Assembly (NCBI RefSeq): GCF_003268025.1
Contig: NZ_QLUW01000001.1
Coordinates: 930,001 to 994,000, forward strand
Reading direction: 5' to 3'
Origin: Paenibacillus montanisoli
GTDB taxonomy: Bacteria > Bacillota > Bacilli > Paenibacillales > Paenibacillaceae
DNA: 64,000 nucleotides
Numbering within the stretch: position 1 is the stretch's first letter; the number at the start of each line of letters is the position of its first letter. The notes beneath the pieces are model-generated. The model was not told where the DNA came from, did no database searches, and saw nothing but the letters and a program-made list of their open reading frames with translations. The translations under genes and the position numbers were made by a program. This document shows positions 26,797 through 36,354 of this stretch, in pieces.

Positions 26797-28332
26797 ATGA
26801 TGGCACAACGAAACAATGTGGGAGTTGTCGTGGCAGGCTTGCTGCTTAGCATTCTCATGGCTAGCATGGACAACACGATCGTAGCCACGGCTATGGGGAC
26901 GATCGTCCATGACCTTGGCGGCATGGACAAATTCGTCTGGGTCACTTCGGCTTATATGGTCGCCGAAATGGCCTGCATGCCGATCTTCGGCAAGCTGTCC
27001 GACATGTACGGACGGAAACGGTTTTTTATTTTCGGGATTCTCATGTTTATGCTCGGCTCCATACTTTGCGGTACCGCAAATACGATTATAGAGCTCAGCA
27101 TTTACCGTGCGATTCAAGGGATTGGCGGCGGCGCGCTAGTTCCGATCGCGTTCACGATCATGTTCGACGCCGTGCCGCTTGAGAGCCGAGGCAAGCTGGG
27201 CGGCCTGTTCGGCGCCGTATTCGGCATGTCGAGTATTTTTGGTCCCCTGCTCGGCGCCTATATTACGGACTATATCGCATGGGAATGGATTTTCTACATC
27301 AATTTGCCGCTTGGCCTGATTGCCTTCGCCATGATCGCGTTCTTCTATAAAGAATCGGTCGAGCATACGAAGCAGCGGATCGACTGGGGCGGCGCAGCCA
27401 CGCTCGTAGCAGCCATCATCTGCCTCATGTTCGCGCTTGAGCTTGGCGGCAAGGAGTATGCATGGGATTCGGCGATGATTCTCGGCTTGTTCGGAAGCTT
27501 CGCCGTCCTGCTCATCGCCTTCGTTCTTATTGAACGCAAGGTGGCGGAGCCGATTATTTCGTTCGGCATGTTCCGCAAACGGCTGTACTGGTCCAGCAAT
27601 GCGATGGCGATGTTCAGCGGGGCGGCGTTCATTACCGCGTCGGTCTATATTCCGATCTTTATTCAGGGCGTGCTCGGAGGGAAAGCGACCAACGCGGGAC
27701 TTGTTCTGCTGCCGATGATGCTTGCCTCCGTCGTAACGGCGACCGGCGGCGGTTTCCTCATGACCAAGATCACGTTCCGCTCCATCATGATCCCGACGCT
27801 AGCGATCCTTGCGGTCGGCAATACGCTTCTGACTACGCTAGGCGTCGATTCGAGCCGCTTTATCGTCACGGTGTTCATGATTTTGGTCGGTCTTGGCATC
27901 GGCGCTTCTTTTTCCGTCCTAAGCAATGCCGCAATCTATTCGTTCTCGCCAAGAGAACGCGGAGCGGCGAGCGCGACGCTGAACTTCCTTCGCTCGCTCG
28001 GCATGACCGTAGGCATTACCGTTTTCGGGATTATCCAAAGCCACGTGATGACGAACAAGCTGACGGCTGCGTTTTCAGGTGCAGAAGGCGGCGCGGCTCA
28101 GCTCCCGCCGGAGCTTGATCTAAGCGACCCGCGCGCGATTCTGACACCGGAGACCAGGAAGCTGATCCCGGCCGATGTGCTCGATAAGATCGTTACCGCG
28201 CTGTCCTCCTCGATCACATACACCTTTATGTGGGCGATCATCCCGTCTGTGCTGGCTCTCGTCTTCGCGTTCTTCATGGGCCGCGAGAAATTGGATGAGA
28301 TGGCGCAGAGCAGTGAGTACGGCTCCCATTAA
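26797..28332 (+). CDS. MFS multidrug transporter, DHA2/EmrB-QacA type
   Basis: Integral membrane drug:proton antiporter of about 511 aa with 14 predicted helices. Motifs are LSILMASMDNTIVATAMGTI (helix 1), GKLSDMYGRKR (motif A, loop 2-3) and 'RAIQGIGGGALVPIAFTIM' (motif C-like helix). An ATG at 26776 precedes the GGAGGG site (26780-26785), so ATG 26797 (or 26800) downstream of it is preferred. Its pairing with PadR suggests induction by a toxic substrate. Confidence 0.88.
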   Translation: MMAQRNNVGVVVAGLLLSILMASMDNTIVATAMGTIVHDLGGMDKFVWVTSAYMVAEMACMPIFGKLSDMYGRKRFFIFGILMFMLGSILCGTANTIIELSIYRAIQGIGGGALVPIAFTIMFDAVPLESRGKLGGLFGAVFGMSSIFGPLLGAYITDYIAWEWIFYINLPLGLIAFAMIAFFYKESVEHTKQRIDWGGAATLVAAIICLMFALELGGKEYAWDSAMILGLFGSFAVLLIAFVLIERKVAEPIISFGMFRKRLYWSSNAMAMFSGAAFITASVYIPIFIQGVLGGKATNAGLVLLPMMLASVVTATGGGFLMTKITFRSIMIPTLAILAVGNTLLTTLGVDSSRFIVTVFMILVGLGIGASFSVLSNAAIYSFSPRERGAASATLNFLRSLGMTVGITVFGIIQSHVMTNKLTAAFSGAEGGAAQLPPELDLSDPRAILTPETRKLIPADVLDKIVTALSSSITYTFMWAIIPSVLALVFAFFMGREKLDEMAQSSEYGSH

Positions 28333-28340
28333 TTTGTCAG

Positions 28341-28368
28341 TGCCGCCCGGCTTGGGCGGCATTTTTTT
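28341..28368 (+). terminator. Rho-independent terminator
   Basis: TGCCGCCC and GGGCGGCA form an 8-bp stem with a GGCTT loop, followed by T7. Confidence 0.9.
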
Positions 28369-28447
28369 ACCCCCGCAACAGCGGGCACACGATTAAGCCC
28401 GCCCATTCTTGTTCATATTGGATAGCATAAGGAGGATGCAATCCACT

Positions 28448-28867
28448 ATGACAAAACGTTTGGCGGTCTTAATCATGGCCCTCGCCATAGCCGCCGCAGT
28501 TCCGAATCAGCGCGCGCTGGCCGATCCGGCGCCAGAGACCGTCTTTATCGATGAAAGCGGCTATGAAGGCGATCTGCTGGCATGCGTAAAGCTGATCAAT
28601 TTACATCTCAACTACTTGAACGCCGGGGACAGTGCCGCAAGCAAACAAATACTGACCTCGGACTATAGGGCGACCTTCAGCGCATTTACGCCCGGCTACA
28701 CCGTTTCGGATGCCAAATTGCGTAAAGTCGGGAAGACGGAATCCGGCGGATATGTCGCCTACGTCGATGTCGACAGCAAATTGAAGAAGAAGCCGATGAT
28801 CGAAACGATCACCTATGAATTTAAACGCGAAAACGATGTCTGGCTGATCGACAAATCCGGCGGTTAA
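28448..28867 (+). CDS. Small secreted protein of unknown function
   Basis: Protein of 139 aa with a Sec signal peptide (KRLAVLIMALAIAAAVPNQRALA, cleavage near ALA-D). The mature part (…ACVKLINLHLNYLNAGDSAASKQILTSDYRATFS…, then beta-strands ending WLIDKSGG) resembles the NTF2-like/SnoaL ketosteroid-isomerase shape seen in secreted Firmicute proteins, but no family is recognised with certainty. AAGGAGG at 28429-28435 supports ATG 28448; ATG 28436 is too close to it. Confidence 0.6.
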   Translation: MTKRLAVLIMALAIAAAVPNQRALADPAPETVFIDESGYEGDLLACVKLINLHLNYLNAGDSAASKQILTSDYRATFSAFTPGYTVSDAKLRKVGKTESGGYVAYVDVDSKLKKKPMIETITYEFKRENDVWLIDKSGG

Positions 28868-28946
28868 CCCGCTTAATCGACGCCGGCGACCGACAGCTTA
28901 ATCCCCCTCCATCTGGTACAGTAGGACTATCTGAGGAGGGGGAACT

Positions 28947-29783
28947 ATGAAATCCGATTTGAAGGTATCGCTGAATGGCGGCATCCATCCGCTGCCGAAT
29001 TCACCGCATTGGAATTCCTTCAAGGTGGCGGTGCATTTGGTCATCGCCATCGCTCTGGCATTCCTTGGCGCGTGGTTTCTGCCGAAGGGCTACAACCTGT
29101 CGGCCGTTATCGTCATGGAGCTGTACATGATCGCCGTCATCGGCAAAGGCAAGCTGGACCATCCGCTCGGCATTCTCATCAACGAACGGAACCTCATGAG
29201 TCTTTCCCGGCTGCAGATGACGCTTTGGACGGTGCTGTTTACATCGGCCTATTTTACGCTTCTCATCGAGAACATTTCACTGCATCCCGGCGAGCAGCTG
29301 CAGCTGCAATTCGATTCGACCGTGCTGGCGCTGATGGGCATCAGCAGCGTGTCGGCGATTCTAAGTCCGATGATCCAGGGCACGAAGAAGAACCGGGAGA
29401 TCGACGCTAATTTGAAAGCGCAGCTCATTCAGGGCGCAGCCAATTGCTACAACAAGAGCACGGAAGAGATCGAATCGAGCATGCAGGGGACGCTGTACGC
29501 AAATCCGTCTTATAAGGACGCGCGGTTCAGCGATATTTTCGAAGGGGAAGAGATGCAGAACCACGCGTACATCGATGTGGCGAAGGTGCAAATGTTTCTG
29601 TTTACGATGATGGCGTTCCTTGTGTACGGGGCGACAATTTTCTCGCTTGTCATTACCCGCGATCCGGGAACGATTACAAGCTTTCCGGAACTGCCGGAGG
29701 AGTTCATTGGTCTCATCGGCATCAGCAACGGCGGATATTTAACGAGCAAGATCATCAATTTCACTAAATCGACCCCTACCTAA
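28947..29783 (+). CDS. Integral membrane protein of unknown function
   Basis: Protein of 278 aa with about six hydrophobic segments: near 24-46, 48-66, 87-107, 122-140, 212-235 and 252-268. A charged cytoplasmic-looking block (about 143-205, 'KKNREIDANLKAQLIQGAANCYNKSTEEIES…') lies between helices 4 and 5. GAGGAGGGGG precedes the start. I do not recognise a family. It is a single gene between the small secreted protein and a terminator. Confidence 0.65.
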   Translation: MKSDLKVSLNGGIHPLPNSPHWNSFKVAVHLVIAIALAFLGAWFLPKGYNLSAVIVMELYMIAVIGKGKLDHPLGILINERNLMSLSRLQMTLWTVLFTSAYFTLLIENISLHPGEQLQLQFDSTVLALMGISSVSAILSPMIQGTKKNREIDANLKAQLIQGAANCYNKSTEEIESSMQGTLYANPSYKDARFSDIFEGEEMQNHAYIDVAKVQMFLFTMMAFLVYGATIFSLVITRDPGTITSFPELPEEFIGLIGISNGGYLTSKIINFTKSTPT

Positions 29784-29820
29784 AAGCCTAACAGGATTAC
29801 CTATGCGATATAACGAATCG

Positions 29821-29867
29821 AAGCCGTTTCTCCTATGCCTAGCAGGCGGGAGAGACGGCTTTTTGTC
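29821..29867 (+). terminator. Rho-independent terminator
   Basis: AAGCCGTTTCTCC pairs with GGAGAGACGGCTT (one G-T), followed by TTTTTG. It isolates the first pst operon from upstream transcription. Confidence 0.75.
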
Positions 29868-29892
29868 GTTTACAAGAGTCACATGGCACATT

Positions 29893-29979
29893 TTAACAAT
29901 ATGTTCACAAATCATTAACGGCTGGTTAACATTACCTGCTTCCTACTTTAACGGCTGCTTTACAATGTCTTCCTATAAT
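29893..29979 (+). promoter_or_regulatory. PHO-box array and -10 of the first pst operon
   Basis: TTAACA, TTCACA, TTAACG and TTAACA start at 29893, 29904, 29915 and 29926, exactly 11 bp apart. TTAACG (29948) and TTTACA (29959) continue on the same 11-bp lattice after one degenerate slot. TATAAT at 29974-29979 serves as -10, with the -35 region covered by the last repeats. Phased TT(A/T/C)ACA repeats are the established binding pattern of phosphorylated PhoP in Bacillus, so phosphate-starvation activation is strongly indicated. Confidence 0.85.
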
Positions 29980-30036
29980 CAAAACTGTACATAACAGGTT
30001 GACCACAAACCAATTTCAGAAGGGGATACGAGCTAC

Positions 30037-31431
30037 ATGTCCATGAAAAAAACGCTTATGATTTCCGCCCTGGCAGCGGCACTCGGCACATCGGCGGCAG
30101 GCGCGGCATCGGCTGCTGCAGCGCCGAATGCGACAACAGTCGACCTCATGATCAACGATCAAGCGATTCATGTTCGTTCGATTCAAGCGGGCAGCCAAGC
30201 GCTGTACTCGTTGCGCGATCTGGGAGCGGCGGCAGGCGCGCTGTTCGAAGTCAACGTCAAAGCTGGCGTAACGGCCTACTTCAACAACCAAGCGATTGAG
30301 CTTCACGCGGGCTCTAACGCAGCGCTCGTCGATGGTGAGCCTCTTGACCTGCTTCAAGCCGTGCAAAGCGTAAACGGCAGCTACTATGTATCGCTTGAAG
30401 ATTTCGTGAGCGCATTCGGTCTTGACGCGTTCCAAGATGCCTCCGGCAAAATCTCCATCGACGCGATCGGGAAAGTCCATGCCGACAACATCCGCTGGTT
30501 GAACGCAGATCACCTGCTGGCGGCTCAACTGACGGAAGAAGGACGCATCGACTACATCGTGGACGCGCGTACGGGAGCATACAAGAAGCTGATTAACGCT
30601 GGCGATGCTTCCGAACTGACGGTTGCTCCGAATGGCCAAGCTGCAGCTTACACGAATAATGACGGTATCGTGTTCGTAATCGACCTAACGAAGAAGTTTT
30701 TGACGCCTAAAGCGATTTCGTCCGATAACTCGATCAAGCCTGAACTGGTCTGGTCGGCTGACAGCAAATCGATTTTCTTCCTGCAAGGCGATAAAGGCAG
30801 CGTCATCGCGAAGATGAACGTCGCTGACGGAAAGATCTCGAAAGTGCTGGATGATAAAGTCGATTACAAAGCCGGTTTGGCGGTTTCAGCGGACGGCACT
30901 AAATTCTATTACACGGTTACTAAGCCGGGCGCAGTAACGGCTGACGCTAATAAGCCGGTCGAGGAAGACGATGTTAATATCGACAATACGGGTACGGAGC
31001 CGCAAATCTACTACTTCGATGCTTCGGCAATGAAGGATGGCAAAGCTGTAAAGCTGACGTCTCTGACGGACGACAAAGTATTCGTAGGCGCAGCTGCAGA
31101 TGGCAGCAAGGCTTACTATGTGAGCGTAGAAGAAAACAAGCCGTCCTCGCTCGTTGCCGTAGCGGCAGACAAAACGGTTACGAAAGTCATTGGCAATAAA
31201 GACGTGCTGCAAGCGACAATCGCCGGCGACAAGATCTATGCGCTGACGGATGCCGCCAACGGTGTGGAAGTCGTTGAAGTGACGCTCGCAACCGGCGCGG
31301 TTGCCAGCCTTGGCAGCGTGGAAGGCAACGTTAGCGAAGTCGTTGCAGCGGCAGGCACGCCGACTGCATTCGTGATCGATGATGCGGTGTATGTCAACTG
31401 GAACGGCACGCTTAAGAAAGTAACGATCTAA
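30037..31431 (+). CDS. Secreted stalk-domain/beta-propeller protein of the pst operon
   Basis: Protein of 464 aa with a Sec signal (about 1-29). Next comes a copper-amine-oxidase-N-like 'stalk' region (33-145: VDLMINDQAIHVRS…YSLRDLGAAAGALFEVN…YYVSLEDFVSAFG). The rest repeats beta-strand motifs with 'SADSKSIFF' and 'SADGTKFYYT' phrases typical of TolB/WD40-like propellers. It is the first gene after the PHO-box promoter, 40 bp before pstS. An extracellular binding or scaffolding role in phosphate starvation is inferred; no catalytic motif is seen. Confidence 0.75.
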   Translation: MSMKKTLMISALAAALGTSAAGAASAAAAPNATTVDLMINDQAIHVRSIQAGSQALYSLRDLGAAAGALFEVNVKAGVTAYFNNQAIELHAGSNAALVDGEPLDLLQAVQSVNGSYYVSLEDFVSAFGLDAFQDASGKISIDAIGKVHADNIRWLNADHLLAAQLTEEGRIDYIVDARTGAYKKLINAGDASELTVAPNGQAAAYTNNDGIVFVIDLTKKFLTPKAISSDNSIKPELVWSADSKSIFFLQGDKGSVIAKMNVADGKISKVLDDKVDYKAGLAVSADGTKFYYTVTKPGAVTADANKPVEEDDVNIDNTGTEPQIYYFDASAMKDGKAVKLTSLTDDKVFVGAAADGSKAYYVSVEENKPSSLVAVAADKTVTKVIGNKDVLQATIAGDKIYALTDAANGVEVVEVTLATGAVASLGSVEGNVSEVVAAAGTPTAFVIDDAVYVNWNGTLKKVTI

Positions 31432-31471
31432 TTCATACTTTTGTCCCAAAATGAGAGGAGATCTTACACAG

Positions 31472-32329
31472 ATGAAAAGAAAATGGCTAAAAGGCATGGC
31501 ACTGACTCTTATGGCGCTTGCAGTAGCGTTCGGAACGGTATCCTCCGCTGGCGCGGCAAGCAAATTGAGCGGCCGCATCGTAATTAACGGCTCCTCGGCG
31601 CTGCTTCCGCTGACGCTGCAAGCGGCGAACGAGTTCAAGAAGCTGAACCCGAAGGTCCGCATTTCCGCTTCGGCGGCAGGCTCGATCACAGGCCCGCAAT
31701 CGGTTCGCAAAGGCATCGCGGACATCGGCGCCGTAGACTGGGATGCATCGAAGGATGTACCGGGCTTCAAGAAGTTTGACGGTCAAGTAGCTCACAAGGT
31801 AGCGGTAATTCCTTTCGCAGCGGTCGTAAATAGCGGCGTGGGCGTGAGCGGCCTGACGACTTCTCAACTGCAGGGCATTTTCTCCGGCAAAATCACCAAC
31901 TGGAAGGATGTCGGCGGCTCCGACGCGGATATCATCGTCGTCAACCGCGCTTTCGGTTCCGGCACGCGCGTCAACTTCCAAATGAAGGCGCTGGCAGGCA
32001 AAGACTTCATGACGAAAGGCTCCAACTACAAAGAAGTCAAATCGAGCGGCGACATGAAAACGGCCATCGAAACGACGCCGAACGCGATCGGCTACATCGA
32101 CCTCGTTTATGTAACCAGCAAAATGAAAGCCGTCAAAATCAACAACGTGGCACCGACGGAAGCGAACGTCATTAACGGCAGCTACAAGGTTTGGGGTTAT
32201 GGCTACTACATGACCAAAGAACAGCCGACAGGCGCAACGAAAGCGTTCATCGACTATGTCCAAAGCAAGAAGTTCCAAACCGGATCGTTGAAGAAGCTTA
32301 AATTTATTCCGATCTCGGCCATGAAATAG
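31472..32329 (+). CDS. pstS: Phosphate-binding protein PstS (non-lipidated form)
   Basis: Protein of 285 aa. Phosphate-contact segments are visible: GSSALLPL, an Asp in ADIGAVDWDAS, and AFGSGTRVNF. The signal peptide ends AGAAS with no lipobox Cys, unlike the second PstS in this window. The product would therefore be released or held by wall interactions rather than lipid-anchored. GAGAGGAG at 31453-31460 selects ATG 31472. It delivers Pi to the PstC-PstA channel encoded next. Confidence 0.88.
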   Translation: MKRKWLKGMALTLMALAVAFGTVSSAGAASKLSGRIVINGSSALLPLTLQAANEFKKLNPKVRISASAAGSITGPQSVRKGIADIGAVDWDASKDVPGFKKFDGQVAHKVAVIPFAAVVNSGVGVSGLTTSQLQGIFSGKITNWKDVGGSDADIIVVNRAFGSGTRVNFQMKALAGKDFMTKGSNYKEVKSSGDMKTAIETTPNAIGYIDLVYVTSKMKAVKINNVAPTEANVINGSYKVWGYGYYMTKEQPTGATKAFIDYVQSKKFQTGSLKKLKFIPISAMK

Positions 32330-32336
32330 AGGGTAC

Positions 32337-32385
32337 AGCGGAGCCGGCTTATCGCAACCGAACTTGCGAGGCCGGCTCTGCGTTT
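32337..32385 (+). terminator. pstS-pstC intercistronic hairpin
   Basis: GAGCCGGC and GCCGGCTC form a stem whose loop also contains short pairing. Only a brief T-run follows, so it is more likely an attenuator or RNA stabiliser that keeps pstS mRNA abundant. Confidence 0.5.
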
Positions 32386-32410
32386 GAACAATCGAAAGGA
32401 GAGCAGCGTC

Positions 32411-33376
32411 ATGAGCATGATTGATATCCCGACTTCAGGCAAGGCGTCCGCATCAAGCGAACTTGGACGGAGCCTCGAAGCTTCGTCCGGCCGGATATTC
32501 AGCCGCAAATCGCGGCTTTCGTTCTACAACCGCACTTTCCGCATCATCTGCATCGCCAGCGCGGTCTTCGTCTGCATGATTTTATTCTCGATCCTGTTCC
32601 TGATGGGACGCACCGGCATTCTGACCTTTGACACCGTATCCGTGAAGGATTTCTTCTTATCGACGGAATGGGTACCGGAAAATGACCAGTACGGCGCATT
32701 TATCTTTATCTTCGGCACCTTCGCCTTAACGCTGCTGACCATGGCGATCTCCGTACCGCTTTCGGTCATTATCGCGATTTTCCTATCGGAAATGACGCCG
32801 GGTTGGCTGAAAACCGCGCTGCGTCCCGTGCTTGACCTGCTCGTCGGCATTCCTTCCGTCGTATACGGGTTTCTCGGCCTGACGGTGCTGATCCCGATGC
32901 TTCGCACGGTGACGGGCACGAATATGGGCGACGGCATCCTGGCGGCGGCGATCGTGCTGACGATCATGGTGCTGCCGACCATCAGCCGGATTACGGACGA
33001 TTCCATCGTCGCCGTTCCGAAGAAATACCGGGACGCTTCGTATGCGCTGGGGGCCACGAGATTTCAAACGATCCTGAAGGTCGTTCTTCCCGCTGCCCGA
33101 AGCGGCATTATGTATGCGGTCATTCTCGGGATGGCCCACGCGATCGGCGAAACGATGGCGGTCGTCATGGTCATCGGCAATACGCCGCAGCTAGCGGATG
33201 CCCTATTCAAGCCGACATCCGTGTTGACGAGCAACATCGTCATGCAAATCGCGAACGTGCCTTTCGATTCGACGTGGAATGATGCGCTCTACTTGATGGG
33301 CTTTATTTTGCTCGTCATCTCGCTTCTTATGATCGTGATCGTACGCTTAATCCAAGGCAGAGGGGTAAAAGCATGA
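32411..33376 (+). CDS. pstC: Phosphate ABC transporter permease PstC
   Basis: Permease of 321 aa with a long polar N-terminal tail (about 40 aa) and six helices. Family marks are 'LAAAIVLTIMVLPTISRITDDSI' and the EAA-loop region DASYALGATRFQTILKVVLPAARSGI. AAAGGAGAG ahead of ATG 32411 decides the start over an upstream in-frame codon. It forms the Pi channel with PstA and overlaps pstA by 4 bp. Confidence 0.95.
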   Translation: MSMIDIPTSGKASASSELGRSLEASSGRIFSRKSRLSFYNRTFRIICIASAVFVCMILFSILFLMGRTGILTFDTVSVKDFFLSTEWVPENDQYGAFIFIFGTFALTLLTMAISVPLSVIIAIFLSEMTPGWLKTALRPVLDLLVGIPSVVYGFLGLTVLIPMLRTVTGTNMGDGILAAAIVLTIMVLPTISRITDDSIVAVPKKYRDASYALGATRFQTILKVVLPAARSGIMYAVILGMAHAIGETMAVVMVIGNTPQLADALFKPTSVLTSNIVMQIANVPFDSTWNDALYLMGFILLVISLLMIVIVRLIQGRGVKA

Positions 33377-34266
33377 GCAAAGTGACCACCGCGGCTAATC
33401 AGTTTGCGGCTCGCAGAGGTTTTAACCAAATTGCTAACCGGCTGTTCACCGGCATCGTATGGCTGATCGGCATTTGCACGATCGTGTTTATTTGCGGCTT
33501 GCTGTTTCTGATCTTGAAAAAAGGGCTTCCGGAGCTCGACTGGAGCTTCCTCTACGGACTGCCGAGCGAAATGGAGGAGGGCGGGGGCATTGGACCGTTG
33601 ATCTTCAACTCATTCTACGTGCTCGTCATCTCGCTCGTCATTTCGATTCCGCTTGGCATGGCGGCAGGCATCTATTTAGCGGAATTTGCGCCGGCTACGA
33701 AGTTCATTGCTTTTATCCGCATTTGCGTGGAAGGGCTCGCATCTGTGCCCTCGATTATTTTCGGTTTGTTCGGCATCGCCTTGTTCGTTGAGGCGCTCGA
33801 TATAGGACTTACGATTATCGGCGGCGCGGTGAGCCTGGCGTTCTTGAACCTGCCGGTTCTGACCCGGGTAACGGAGGAATCGATCAAGGCGGTTCCGAAG
33901 GAACTGAAGCATGCTTCGTTCGCGCTTGGCAGCACGCATCTGCAAACCATCCGCCGCGTTCTTATTCCGGTTGCTCTGAACGGAATCATAACGGGGATCT
34001 GCTTGACGGCTGGGCGCGCTTTCGGCGAAAGCGCCGTGATTATTTTGACGGCCGGCGTATCCTCGTCGGGTGAAATGTGGGATTTCAGCTTGTACTCCCC
34101 AGGCGCGACGCTTGCCGTGCACTTGTGGTATGTGCAATCGGAGGCGATCGTTCCTGACGCGCAATTGATTGCCGAGAAGTCGGCAGCCGTGCTTGTGTTT
34201 GTCGTCCTGCTCATCAATATCGTCTTCCGCGTTCCGCTCTGGCTGAACGAGCGCAAAACGCGTTAA
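33373..34266 (+). CDS. pstA: Phosphate ABC transporter permease PstA
   Basis: Permease of 297 aa with six helices. It contains [30 protein letters not shown] and the loop [26 protein letters not shown]. The ATGA overlap with pstC shows translational coupling. The CBS-chemoreceptor gene follows 35 bp later, before pstB, which is not the usual pst order. Confidence 0.95.
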   Translation: MSKVTTAANQFAARRGFNQIANRLFTGIVWLIGICTIVFICGLLFLILKKGLPELDWSFLYGLPSEMEEGGGIGPLIFNSFYVLVISLVISIPLGMAAGIYLAEFAPATKFIAFIRICVEGLASVPSIIFGLFGIALFVEALDIGLTIIGGAVSLAFLNLPVLTRVTEESIKAVPKELKHASFALGSTHLQTIRRVLIPVALNGIITGICLTAGRAFGESAVIILTAGVSSSGEMWDFSLYSPGATLAVHLWYVQSEAIVPDAQLIAEKSAAVLVFVVLLINIVFRVPLWLNERKTR

Positions 34267-34301
34267 CTATAGAATGCTTCGGCTTGAAAGGAGAGAGATC
34301 T

Positions 34302-35438
34302 ATGTCGGTTTCTGTGTTGGAGCGGGAGATCGTTTCCGCCAGGGAGGAACAGGCTCAAGACCATGCTTTGCTGGCGCGGTTGATCCGGGAGGCAGCCATC
34401 GTGCGCGTGGCTCATACTTGCGAGGAAGTCATTGAACAATTCGCGCTAACGCCGGACCACGAGTGCGTTGTCGTATGCGATGAGGCCGATATGCCGATCG
34501 GGCTTGTGATGCGCGGCAAATTGACCATCATCCAGACGCACCGGTTCGGCAGAGAAATCTATTACGGCCGGTCCATTTCGAAGCTGATGGATGAGCAGCC
34601 GCTCGTCGTCAATGAAGGGATCTCACCGCAGGAACTGCTTGATCAGGCGCTGAGCCGCGAGGAGAAAACGCTCTACGACTGCGTTATCGTGACGGAGAAC
34701 GACCGGTTCGCAGGTATTTTGACCATGGCGGACTTGTTGAAGCTGTCGCGGCTGCTGCAGAAGCAAATCGCTTGCGCGCAGATAAACATGATCCGCGGGG
34801 CGGAAGCGATGATCGGGGAGATCGACCGCTCGATCGTTTATGTGCAAGAAGCTTCGCAGAATGGCGAAACGATGTCCAAAGAAATGCTTGATTTAACGTT
34901 AAAAGGCAAGAACGAGCTTGATAAAGTCTCGCTCGCTTTTCATAATCTGACGAAGCGGACGGATGTGCAGGAAAGCCAGATCAGCGAGCTGCAGGAGCGA
35001 GCCGGATCCATCGACAAGGTATCGAAGCTTATTCGCGCGCTTGCGGACCAGTGTAACCTGCTCGCCGTGAATGCCTCAATCGAGGCTGCGCGCGCGGGTG
35101 AGCATGGGCGCGGCTTCGCGGTCGTCGCGGAAGAGGTACGTAAATTGGCTGCGCAGACGAAGCAATCGGCCGAAGATATTAATAGAATGATCAGCTCGAT
35201 CATGGAGGCGGTTAAAGAAACCGTACATCTGGTCGGGCTCGGCAAGACGGAGACTGACGTCAGTCAGACCTATCTTAATGAAGCGGCGGACGTGTTCCGG
35301 CAGCTTTTTCAAGCGGCGGCGGGGAGCAGCAAGAGCTCCGCGGAAATCGGCCGGCTGGCGGATCAAGCTTGCTCGCAATCACAGAGCGTTACTATGCAGA
35401 TGAAGCAGCTAATGGAAGATTTGCAGATGAAAGATTAA
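34302..35438 (+). CDS. Soluble CBS-domain methyl-accepting chemotaxis-type receptor inside the pst operon
   Basis: Protein of 378 aa without membrane helices. The N-terminal ~150 aa form a CBS pair ([20 protein letters not shown]…; [22 protein letters not shown]). The C-terminal half is a coiled chemoreceptor signalling domain whose hairpin tip reads [20 protein letters not shown] followed by [24 protein letters not shown] supports ATG 34302. It lies between pstA and pstB, so it may couple phosphate or nucleotide status to CheA/CheW signalling. Both domains are clear; the role is inference. Confidence 0.88.
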   Translation: MSVSVLEREIVSAREEQAQDHALLARLIREAAIVRVAHTCEEVIEQFALTPDHECVVVCDEADMPIGLVMRGKLTIIQTHRFGREIYYGRSISKLMDEQPLVVNEGISPQELLDQALSREEKTLYDCVIVTENDRFAGILTMADLLKLSRLLQKQIACAQINMIRGAEAMIGEIDRSIVYVQEASQNGETMSKEMLDLTLKGKNELDKVSLAFHNLTKRTDVQESQISELQERAGSIDKVSKLIRALADQCNLLAVNASIEAARAGEHGRGFAVVAEEVRKLAAQTKQSAEDINRMISSIMEAVKETVHLVGLGKTETDVSQTYLNEAADVFRQLFQAAAGSSKSSAEIGRLADQACSQSQSVTMQMKQLMEDLQMKD

Positions 35439-35552
35439 CAATTTTAATACTGCGTTTACAAAACGAACATATTCGATAAACAAATTCGAGCTATCCTGTT
35501 CAAGGTAAGCCTGAATCGGACGAACGCGTCCACCAAGATGGAGGAAAATGCC

Positions 35553-36323
35553 ATGCAATCCGTAGCATCTCAAACTTTGATTGATATTCATAAATTAAAC
35601 CTGTACTACGGTCAATTCCATGCCTTGAAGGACGTCACGATGGACATTCCGGAGAAGGCGATCACGGCTTTCATCGGACCATCGGGATGCGGCAAATCGA
35701 CGCTGCTTCGGACGTTAAACCGAATGAACGACATGATTCCCGGGACTCGGATCGAGGGCAAGGTTGCGATCGGCGGCGCAGATATTTACTCGAAGGAAGT
35801 CGATGTGGAGACGCTCCGCAAGAAAGTCGGCATGGTGTTTCAGCAGCCGAATCCTTTCCCGAAATCGATCTACGATAATATCGCGTACGGCCCGCGCCTC
35901 CATGGCATCCGCGGCAAGCAGAAGCTGGACGAAATCGTGGAAACGAGCCTTCGTTCCGCAGCGCTGTGGGATGAAGTGAAAGACTATTTGAAGCGTTCCG
36001 CGCTCAGCTTCTCCGGCGGTCAGCAGCAGCGCCTGTGCATCGCGCGCGCGATTGCCGTGAACCCGGATATTTTGCTTATGGACGAAGCGACTTCCGCGCT
36101 TGATCCGATCTCGACGCTGAAGATCGAAGAGCTGGCGCAGGAGCTGAAGGATAAATATACGATCGTGATGGTTACGCACAACATGCATCAAGCCGCGCGC
36201 GTTTCGAACCAGACGGTATTTTTCTTAAACGGCGAAGTCGTCGAGTTTGCCGAAACGGAGAAACTGTTCTCCAACCCGCGTGACCAACGTACCGAAGATT
36301 ACATCAGCGGCCGATTCGGCTAA
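35553..36323 (+). CDS. pstB: Phosphate ABC transporter ATP-binding protein PstB
   Basis: ATPase of 256 aa. Walker A is GPSGCGKST, the Q-loop is [12 protein letters not shown], the signature is [11 protein letters not shown], and Walker B is [12 protein letters not shown] (note Glu-Ala-Thr, where the second PstB has EPAS). GGAGGA at 35540-35545 gives a 7-nt spacer to ATG 35553; the upstream ATG at 35538 overlaps the site. It energises PstC-PstA. Confidence 0.95.
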   Translation: MQSVASQTLIDIHKLNLYYGQFHALKDVTMDIPEKAITAFIGPSGCGKSTLLRTLNRMNDMIPGTRIEGKVAIGGADIYSKEVDVETLRKKVGMVFQQPNPFPKSIYDNIAYGPRLHGIRGKQKLDEIVETSLRSAALWDEVKDYLKRSALSFSGGQQQRLCIARAIAVNPDILLMDEATSALDPISTLKIEELAQELKDKYTIVMVTHNMHQAARVSNQTVFFLNGEVVEFAETEKLFSNPRDQRTEDYISGRFG

Positions 36324-36354
36324 TCTTGAAATTTAGAGGAGCGCATTTAAAGTC

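Noticed and set aside
35435..35460. PHO box before the first pstB
   Set aside because: TTAACA and TTTACA are 20 bp apart, off the 11-bp lattice, and the first overlaps a stop codon.
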